Of a DNA stretch of 20,546 bases, positions 15,392 through 20,546 are shown one piece after another. How positions within the stretch are numbered: the first letter of the stretch is position 1; every line of letters starts with the position of its first letter. The notes under the pieces were generated by a model. It searched no databases. It was given only the letters and a program-made list of their open reading frames with translations, and was not told the DNA's origin. Position numbers and translations under genes: made by a program. Origin of the DNA: Mesostigma viride (taxonomy: Eukaryota > Streptophyta > Mesostigmatophyceae > Mesostigmatales > Mesostigmataceae); the NCBI GenBank assembly GCA_009746045.1, contig RPFO01001762.1, positions 1-20,546 on the forward strand. The letters are read 5' to 3'.

Positions 15392-17145
15392 TATAACGGC
15401 ACTGACCATCCGGTCCCGGTGGACGTGCTATTGGGCTGCGGCCCAACGCCAACCCACGTATTCCTATAATAGGGCGAGTAGTATCCGCTGTTGATGCTGT
15501 ACGCGCCCATTGCGGAAGGGTCGACCACCGCGTTGGATCCGTCCATGTAGGGTGGCGGAGAAAGGATGGTGGGCTCGGGAGGAGGCTGGAAGCCGGATTG
15601 GAAAGAGCGGGCGTACGGATCTGTCCCTGAGCCTAGCGCGAATTGAGCGTACGGATTTCCGCCGTACGAGTACCCGCTTGTCGTAGCGACTTGTGAGTAC
15701 GGGGATCCGCCGCCGAGGACGACTTGTCCATACGGATCTCCGCCCGCTTGAGCGGACATCAAAGGGTCGTAGATGGAATTGGGCGGGATGGTGTTGGTGG
15801 GAGGGGTCCAGGATGTAAACCCGTTCGACTGGTTGTTGACAGGCGGGGGCACGACGGTGACCGCCGGGCCACGCGCCGCCCATTCGGTGAAGCCGTCGCG
15901 CGGGGGCGGCCAGTTCGTGTCTCCGGGCTGTATCATGGTCATGTTGCCCGTGGAGACGTATCCCGGGGGCACAGTGTCGGCGGGCGCGACAGGAGGCCCT
16001 CGGAGATATTGTCCCCACAGATGAGAACTATAGAGGGAGTCGACGATTCGCCCGATGGCACTGTCGGCGAGCTTGGGGTCGATGTTCGGAGGGAAGAGCA
16101 TCCTCAGGGCTCCGGGGCCGAACATCTTGACGATCTGGAGGACGGATGTGGGATCCACGGCGGACGAGAGACCAAACTGGTCGAGGATGGACTTCACCGC
16201 GGACACGCCCGCTTGCGAGTCCGCGAACGCCACGGACGCGCCGGGGAGAAGGGACGCTCCGAGGGACAGCCCCGCGGCCCCGAGACGGTTCTTGAACCCG
16301 CCTTCCGCGTTTCCGAACGCCTTGGCGGCGTTAAAGGCCGCCCCTGTCGCGATCCGTCCCGCTGGGCCGTTCATCGCGTCAAAAACGGTCATTGGAGCGG
16401 ACGCCGGGACCCAACTCGGCGCGACCTGGTGCCCCACTGCCGTCATCCCCGCCGCGATCCCGGGAATGGCGTGTTGGACCGCGCCAACGGTGTCGCCTCT
16501 AGTAAGTGCGCGTGCTCCCATAAGTGCGGGGACTATAGCAGACGTCCCCCCCAAGGCCACACTCCCAAGCAAAGCCGTCCCCACAGCGACCTGTGAGGGT
16601 GTGAGTTCCTTAATTCTTTGCAAGGCGGCACCGGGGAAGGCTTTCATTGCGTCAACCGCACGCGCCCTAAAAGATCGATTATCGGCGGTGAGCTGAGGAT
16701 CGGGCGGCGCCGTGGGATCCGCGGGCTGGGGCGTGTCCCCGTCATACTGCAGGTTCATGTTCGTGTCCGGGTGGATAATCCCCTCGACGAACTCGTTGAA
16801 GCCGTACTTCTTCGGGACGAGCACAAAGTTCCCAGGAGACAGCGTCAGAGGAGGGATGTGAGGGTTCGCGATCACCAGGTCGTCCGCGGAGACACCGTAC
16901 TTGGCCGCGATCGACTTCCACGTGTCGCCCGGCTCGGCGACGTGTCCCTGTTTGTCGAAGAACGGATTCCCGCCCTTCCGCGAGTACAGGGGGAGGATGT
17001 TGCGATCGAACGTCTCCTTGACGACCATGTCCGGATCATTCGTCGGAGTCAAGATGTCCGCCTTGGTGACGGACGGGTCCGGAAACGCTCGCATGATGCG
17101 ATCGATCAACTCTTTCGGCACCGCGATCATATTCCCGCTCGACAT
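15388..17145 (-). CDS. LysM-domain protein with Gly/Tyr/Pro-rich repeat C-terminus (585 aa)
   Basis: A single LysM domain is visible at about residues 69-111: HVAEPGDTWKSIAAKYG, then VSADDLVIANP, then LSPGNFVLVP. LysM modules bind N-acetylglucosamine-containing glycans such as chitin and peptidoglycan. No signal peptide is seen. Residues about 183-360 are Ala/Gly-rich with hydrophobic stretches (VAVGTALLGSVALGGTSAIV). The C-terminal third is low complexity (Pro, Gly, Tyr, Ser) and contains four copies of a DPYGQ-like unit (residues about 468-515), followed by SGYYSPYYRNTW. Large size, low-complexity tail, late-type promoter element and position beside the MCP cluster suggest a virion protein that contacts host cell-wall glycans, or a lytic enzyme anchor. 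No catalytic domain is recognised. The frame is intact. Confidence 0.85.
   Translation of the reverse strand: MSSGNMIAVPKELIDRIMRAFPDPSVTKADILTPTNDPDMVVKETFDRNILPLYSRKGGNPFFDKQGHVAEPGDTWKSIAAKYGVSADDLVIANPHIPPLTLSPGNFVLVPKKYGFNEFVEGIIHPDTNMNLQYDGDTPQPADPTAPPDPQLTADNRSFRARAVDAMKAFPGAALQRIKELTPSQVAVGTALLGSVALGGTSAIVPALMGARALTRGDTVGAVQHAIPGIAAGMTAVGHQVAPSWVPASAPMTVFDAMNGPAGRIATGAAFNAAKAFGNAEGGFKNRLGAAGLSLGASLLPGASVAFADSQAGVSAVKSILDQFGLSSAVDPTSVLQIVKMFGPGALRMLFPPNIDPKLADSAIGRIVDSLYSSHLWGQYLRGPPVAPADTVPPGYVSTGNMTMIQPGDTNWPPPRDGFTEWAARGPAVTVVPPPVNNQSNGFTSWTPPTNTIPPNSIYDPLMSAQAGGDPYGQVVLGGGSPYSQVATTSGYSYGGNPYAQFALGSGTDPYARSFQSGFQPPPEPTILSPPPYMDGSNAVVDPSAMGAYSINSGYYSPYYRNTWVGVGPQPNSTSTGTGWSVPLY
15601..15744 (-). 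repeat. Degenerate tandem repeats in the LysM gene
   Basis: Four units of the type GG-[DSNT]-PY-[GSA]-[QR] occur in about 48 residues. At DNA level they recur as variants of GTACGGATCTCCGCC, seen on the plus strand. Repeat number could vary between strains. Confidence 0.65.
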
Positions 17146-17171
17146 CGGCCTCTATTATACTTCCCCGGAGA
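17146..17171 (-). promoter_or_regulatory. Late-type promoter element of the LysM gene
   Basis: TCTCCGGGGAAGTATAAT (minus strand of 17154-17171) ends 8 bases before the ATG at 17145. It fills nearly the whole 29-base gap to the upstream gene on the same strand. Confidence 0.6.
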
Positions 17172-17174
17172 CAT

Positions 17175-17537
17175 TTAATCCTCGGTGATCCGGATGGACA
17201 GTTTCAGTCGCTTCCCGTTCTCCAACGGGATGCGCTCCGTGGACTTGAACACCGTCCGTCGCCGCTTCCTCCCCCGCCTCTCCTCTTCCTCCTCCTCCTC
17301 CTCCTCCTCCTCGTCCTCGTCCTCGTCGTCGCACGGCGACTCGCATCCACCGACAAAACGGGCGAACGCCGTGTCGTCCTCGCGCTCCTCCTCGCCCTTG
17401 TCGAACACGATGTCCCCGTCCTCTTTCATCGAGACGGACCATCCCCGCTCGACGCCCCACGCCAGCAGACTCATCAGATCCGTGTCGTCCGAGATCTTCC
17501 GGTCCGGACGTGTCGACATGGCGGCGATAAACTCCAT
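17175..17537 (-). CDS. Acidic protein with poly-Glu tract and nuclear-localisation-like basic cluster (120 aa)
   Basis: Family not recognised. The N-terminal half (SDDTDLMSLLAWGVERGWSV, MKEDGDIVFDKGEEE) looks folded. The centre is a run of Asp/Glu encoded by a CTC/TCC microsatellite, directly followed by RRGRKRRR, which resembles a nuclear-localisation signal. The C-terminus (FKSTERIPLENGKRLKLSI) is again ordered. The start is the ATG at 17537; a second in-frame ATG at 17519 (MSTRPDRK) is possible. Upstream on the minus strand a T-run and ACACTAT resemble the virion-gene element loosely. The gene is divergent from the one at 17615. Confidence 0.7.
   Translation of the reverse strand: MEFIAAMSTRPDRKISDDTDLMSLLAWGVERGWSVSMKEDGDIVFDKGEEEREDDTAFARFVGGCESPCDDEDEDEEEEEEEEEEERRGRKRRRTVFKSTERIPLENGKRLKLSIRITED
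17282..17330. repeat. CTC/TCC trinucleotide microsatellite
   Basis: A near-perfect TCC/CTC run on the plus strand encodes the poly-Glu/Asp tract of the minus-strand gene. It keeps the reading frame because the unit is three bases. Confidence 0.85.
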
Positions 17538-17614
17538 CCTACGATCGAAATAGTGTACGGTAAAAAAACCGTTCGCGCGAAACGCGCGAAAAGTTGTCGA
17601 GTCGTATAGAATAA

Positions 17615-17860
17615 ATGAGTTCCGAGAAGGTCGTGGACGCCACCATCGTTCGCGTGCAAAAGTTCGTGCGCTTCGACTCCACGGGTGAGACTCTGTCGCG
17701 GCTGAACCCGTTCGACATAGGAAACCACAGGATCTACTCGGTGGGGCATCAAGGGAGAAGGTTCATTTACTTCTTGGAACGAGGGGGGCCCGACCCCATC
17801 ACGGCCGACACGGATCCCGCCTTCGTCGGGTACACGTATCTCGGTTCGTTCGCCTCGTGA
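17615..17860 (+). CDS. Small hypothetical protein (81 aa)
   Basis: Start at the ATG at 17615, preceded by an AT-rich TATAGAATAA. The protein is predicted to be mostly beta strand (ATIVRVQKFVRF, HRIYSVGHQGRRFIYFLE) with no TM segment or signal peptide. G/C bias at third codon positions fits real coding. It ends 28 bases before the PCNA ATG on the same strand, so the two could be co-transcribed. Family not recognised. Confidence 0.6.
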   Translation: MSSEKVVDATIVRVQKFVRFDSTGETLSRLNPFDIGNHRIYSVGHQGRRFIYFLERGGPDPITADTDPAFVGYTYLGSFAS

Positions 17861-17888
17861 AGAAAAAGGTGACGCGCGAACCGTGACA

Positions 17889-18692
17889 ATGGAGTTCCGT
17901 ACGGTCCAAGGTTCCTCGATCAAGCTGCTGGTGGAATCGCTCAAGGAGCTTACGAACGATGTCAACGTGTTTTTCGACCAATCGGGCGTTCGCATCGTAT
18001 CGTTCGACATGTCGCATTGCGCGCTCTTCCACGCGTTCATGGATGCCGACAAGATCGAGGAGTACCGCTGCAATAAACAGTACACGGTGGGGATCAGTCT
18101 CGTGAACTTGTTCAAACTAATCAAGAATGTGTCCGTGAACGACGAGATGGAACTACGGTTGCGGGACGAGGCGTTGGACGTCATGGACATCACGATCACG
18201 AACCGCGTGAAGAACACCAAGTGGAGCTACACGATGAAACTGATGGACATCGACGAGGATCTGATCGAGATCCCGGAAAAGGAGTACATGACCTGCATCA
18301 CGATGGTCAGCTCCGAGTTCCAGAAGATCTGCCGCGATCTGGCTATCGTGTCGGACCGCGTCCGGTTCCAGTGCGCGGGCGACAACATCACGCTGAGTTG
18401 CGAAGGCGATATCGGCAACTGCACCTTGGAGATTGGGAAGGAACACCCGGACATGAAGGTGGTCATCGGCGAGAAGGAGAACGTCGACGAGCATTTCTCG
18501 CTGCGCTACCTGTGCACGTTTTCAAAGGCCGCCGGGTTGTGCAATAGCGTGGACATCTTTATTATGCCTCAATATCCCATGATCGTGAAGTACAAGATCG
18601 GCGACCTGGGCACGCTCATGTTCGTGCTCGCGCCTCAAGTCGAAGGCGAAGGCGGGGACAACCAGGACGCCGCGGAGGAGATGGAGGACTAG
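17889..18692 (+). CDS. PCNA: Proliferating cell nuclear antigen, DNA sliding clamp (267 aa)
   Basis: Full-length PCNA. It opens with MEFRTVQGSSIKLLVESLKEL and carries the conserved strand RIVSFDMSHCALFHAFM near residues 38-54. The two-domain architecture runs through an interdomain region (IEIPEKEYMTCITM). The C-terminal half retains the family pattern FSLRYLCTFSKAAGLCNSVD, followed by YPMIVKYKIGDLGTLMFVLAP. PCNA forms a trimeric ring that tethers DNA polymerase and repair factors to the template. An acidic extension (EGEGGDNQDAAEEMED) follows the last strand. Start: ATG at 17889; an in-frame GTG at 17883 is less likely. No copy of the late-type element precedes it, which agrees with an early replication gene. 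The stop lies 2 bases from the convergent VLTF3 gene. Confidence 0.95.
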   Translation: MEFRTVQGSSIKLLVESLKELTNDVNVFFDQSGVRIVSFDMSHCALFHAFMDADKIEEYRCNKQYTVGISLVNLFKLIKNVSVNDEMELRLRDEALDVMDITITNRVKNTKWSYTMKLMDIDEDLIEIPEKEYMTCITMVSSEFQKICRDLAIVSDRVRFQCAGDNITLSCEGDIGNCTLEIGKEHPDMKVVIGEKENVDEHFSLRYLCTFSKAAGLCNSVDIFIMPQYPMIVKYKIGDLGTLMFVLAPQVEGEGGDNQDAAEEMED

Positions 18693-18694
18693 GA

Positions 18695-19828
18695 TCACGT
18701 GGACGGGATGAACTGCCAATTCAACTTGGCGCAGATCCCTTTCCACATGACGTCCTGTCCCCACAGCTTTTCCTTGCTCTTCAGGAGCGGAAAATGATCT
18801 AGGAACTCGTCGTATCCCTGTAACTGACACATCTTGTGTAGCGTATACGAATAATTCAAAAAATTCTTCCTGTTCTTCGGGCAAATGTCCTCAAAAGGTT
18901 TCTGAATCGACCGAAACATGTTCCTCAGTGTCTCTTCCTGCTCGAGCGTCATGGTGGGGCGGGGTGCCGTTCAGGATGTGCGTGATCTGGACGGAATGCT
19001 CGAAGTAGCGCGGCATACGGAGCTTGCGCAGGATCTTCCGCACGTTCTTGGGGGTGATGCTCTCGCGGTTCACCACGCGCATCTTCTTGAACTCCTTGTC
19101 GACGGCCGCGACCACGTCGTCGGGGATCGTCGACCTCTCGCGCGCGTGGAATTGCGCGATGCACTCGTTCAAGTGGTTGATCCGCTTGTAGCAGTAGTCG
19201 GCGGTGTTGACAGACGTGCCGTAGGGACAGGCCTCGATCCCGTCGTTGGTCGCCGGCATGGTCATGGCGCACTTGGTGCACATCAGGTCCGCCCTCGCCG
19301 CGTCCTCGATCATGTTGACGTTGCACTCGGGACAGAATCCGTACGAAATTTGGTAGTGCGCGAGAGTCTGCTCCTGTCCGAGGATGTGTTCCGGGATGAA
19401 GGGCATCCGTCGCAGCGCCGCCATGAACTCGTCGTAGATGCGCCCTCGCAGCGCCGACTTGTCCTCCTTCCTCGCGTTCGGGGCCTCCGCGATGCGGTAC
19501 CCGCGTTCGATCGCCGTCGCACTCTTTGAATCGGCTCGTGTGTCTCTTGGCTTTCGTCTCACGGTCACTCCAGTCCGTCGCCGTTGGGTAATCCGGACTC
19601 GATCTCGTCCTTGGAATACTTGCGCTTCTTCTTGCTTATCCGTTCCGTCTCCACGGCCGTCGTGTACTTCAGGTAGAATCGGGCCGACTCCAGCATGAAC
19701 TGGAGTGCAGTTTTTCCCGACATCGCGTCGGCCGCGAGGGACTCGAAGTAGTCCATGCACTCCTTGACTTGGCAAACCCACGGTCGTCGCTTCTGGACGG
19801 CGGAAGGGCGGACGACCGGATCTTCCAT
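18695..19828 (-). CDS. VLTF3-like late transcription factor (frameshifted, about 377 aa)
   Basis: NCLDV hallmark transcription factor required for late gene expression. The core shows a zinc ribbon, FCPECNVNMIEDAARADLMC with a further TKC. It is followed by YCYKRINHLNECIAQFHARE, then ITPKNVRKILRKLRMPRYFEH. The C-terminal block (MTLEQEETLRNMFRSIQKPF, NRKNFLNYSYTLHK, FPLLKSKEKLWGQDVMWKGI) is in another frame; the change is at a CCCC run near 18955. The core frame has no ATG upstream of its conserved part. A segment starting at 19828 (MEDPVVRPSAVQKRRPWV), in the same frame as the C-terminus, is therefore taken as the N-terminus, with one more indel between about 19480 and 19570. A T10 run followed by CTC lies upstream of 19828. 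The N-terminal join is inference; the core and C-terminus are secure. Confidence 0.88.
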
Positions 19829-19876
19829 CCGCCGCGTTCATAAGTTGAGAAAAAAAAACACCCCTGTCTAGACAAA

Positions 19877-20237
19877 ATGTCGAGCTCACAGAATCCTCCT
19901 CCTCCTCCCCCGTCCCAACCAAGTTACAAGCCTCGAGCCGCCTCCTCAAAAGAGGCCGGCGCCCGAGGCAGAGGAGCGCCGTCCCGCCAGCCCAGCGCCC
20001 CGCGCCCGCGCCGTGGCGTCCGTGCCCCGTGCCCGTGCCGCGTCCGCGACGGTGTCGAGCCTGTGCCCGTGACCGACCCCAGCGCGGCGCCGGTGCCGCA
20101 GGAACGACGTCCCCACCATCCCGATGGCGGGTTCCCGCCCAAAGGCCCCGCGAAAATCCAAGAAGTCCGTCCTTTATGAGCGCTTCGATCCCCGCTATGT
20201 CTGTCGGCCGACGACCACATACTCGGTGAACTTGTGA
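19877..20237 (+). CDS. Proline- and arginine-rich hypothetical protein (frameshifted, about 119 aa)
   Basis: Start at the ATG at 19877 (MSSSQNPPPPPPSQPSYKPR), divergent from VLTF3. The protein is basic and low in complexity, rich in Pro, Arg and Ala. Near 20110 (CCCC run) the coding signal moves to another plus frame, which continues TIPMAGSRPKAPRKSKKSVL and ends RPTTTYSVNL at the TGA at 20235-20237. One extra C would explain it. Likely disordered; a nucleic-acid or virion-core role is possible from composition only. The 3' end overlaps the minus-strand gene at 20195-20534 by 43 bases. Confidence 0.5.
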
Positions 20238-20534
20238 TATCTTAGCGTGCGCAAAGTGTTTTGAACAGATCCGACGACTCGGCCCCGGAGGCGCGTCCGC
20301 AGCACGTCCTCTCGCGCGAAGGGTGGCAGCAGGAGAAGTTCGCGCTCAAAGTACCTCTTGGGAAGTAATCCGTCGGCGAAGCGCGGAAGGAGGACTCGTA
20401 AAATTGTGTCTGCGAATTAGTACTAGACCCCGGGATGAGACCGCCGAGCCCGTCGATTCGTGCCGAAGCGAGAACCCACCGCCTCCCTCGGACGCGCGGA
20501 CGAGGGGCGAGTGGATCCGATCGACAGTGTCCAT
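20195..20534 (-). CDS. Small basic hypothetical protein at the window edge (frameshifted, about 112 aa)
   Basis: The ATG at 20534 (MDTVDRIHSPLVRASEGGGG) is preceded by GAAGTATAA, which matches the TATA half of the LysM gene element exactly; the rest of that element would lie at or beyond the window end. The C-terminal part is in another frame and reads RVLLPRFADGLLPKRYFERE, then FAREDVLRTRLRGRVVG and LRYHKFTEYVVVGRQT, with good codon bias. The switch is at a TTTT run near 20404. That C-terminal frame has an upstream stop and no ATG of its own, which supports joining. Family not recognised. Confidence 0.4.
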
Positions 20535-20546
20535 TTATACTTCTGT

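Noticed and set aside
15900-16000. A second LysM module in the LysM protein around MIQPGDTNW.
   Set aside because: Only the first few residues resemble LysM; the rest is proline-rich with no LysM helices or closing strand.
1-20546. tRNA or rRNA genes, CRISPR arrays, insertion sequences or transposase genes.
   Set aside because: I saw no cloverleaf, regularly spaced repeats, inverted terminal repeats or transposase motifs.

Overview
The window is a piece of a GC-rich double-stranded DNA virus genome of the phylum Nucleocytoviricota (NCLDV, 'giant virus' lineage), or an integrated copy of one. Four hallmark families support this: an A32-type packaging ATPase (6285-7088, minus-neighboured), double-jelly-roll major capsid proteins (MCPs; four paralogues between 7421 and 15391), a VLTF3-like late transcription factor (18695-19828, minus) and a PCNA sliding clamp (17889-18692). 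The MCP N-termini and the DUF5767-like protein resemble the algal and protist-infecting branches (phycodna-, mimi- and marseillevirus-like) more than irido- or poxviruses. I cannot place the genus or host from sequence alone.

Layout. The left edge holds an acidic protein on the minus strand (34-678). Next comes a plus-strand block (742-7088): two tandem paralogues of an unrecognised family, a zinc-finger-like protein, a two-TM membrane protein, a small helical protein, a DUF5767-like protein, a JAMM/MPN-like protein and the packaging ATPase. A minus-strand block follows (7060-13678): a small basic proline-rich protein and MCP1, MCP2 and MCP3. A fourth MCP lies on the plus strand (13771-15391) and converges on a large LysM-domain protein (15388-17145, minus). 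The right part carries a poly-Glu nuclear-type protein, a small beta-rich protein, PCNA, VLTF3 and two short genes at the edge.

How the genes fit together. This is mainly a virion-building and late-expression region: capsid shell, genome packaging, a probable glycan-binding virion protein, and the factor expected to drive late transcription. An 18-base element of the form TCTCCGG-N6-TATAC sits 0-9 bases upstream of at least seven start codons: both 742/2015 paralogues, the JAMM gene, MCP1, MCP2, MCP3 and the LysM gene. It is a strong candidate for the late promoter of this virus.

Most striking are MCP2 and its surroundings. MCP2 carries a foreign-looking insertion of about 600 residues, lower in GC, containing a LamG/concanavalin-like fold, at the junction of its two jelly rolls. 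MCP3 has a different insertion of about 140 residues at the same junction. With the nearby LysM protein this suggests a virion surface specialised for carbohydrate recognition.

Caution. About fifteen single-base frameshifts break nine genes. Most lie in short homopolymers and none is a substitution to a stop, which looks more like uncorrected long-read indels than decay, but an endogenised copy cannot be excluded. Spans given for these genes cross the breaks; no repaired sequence is given.
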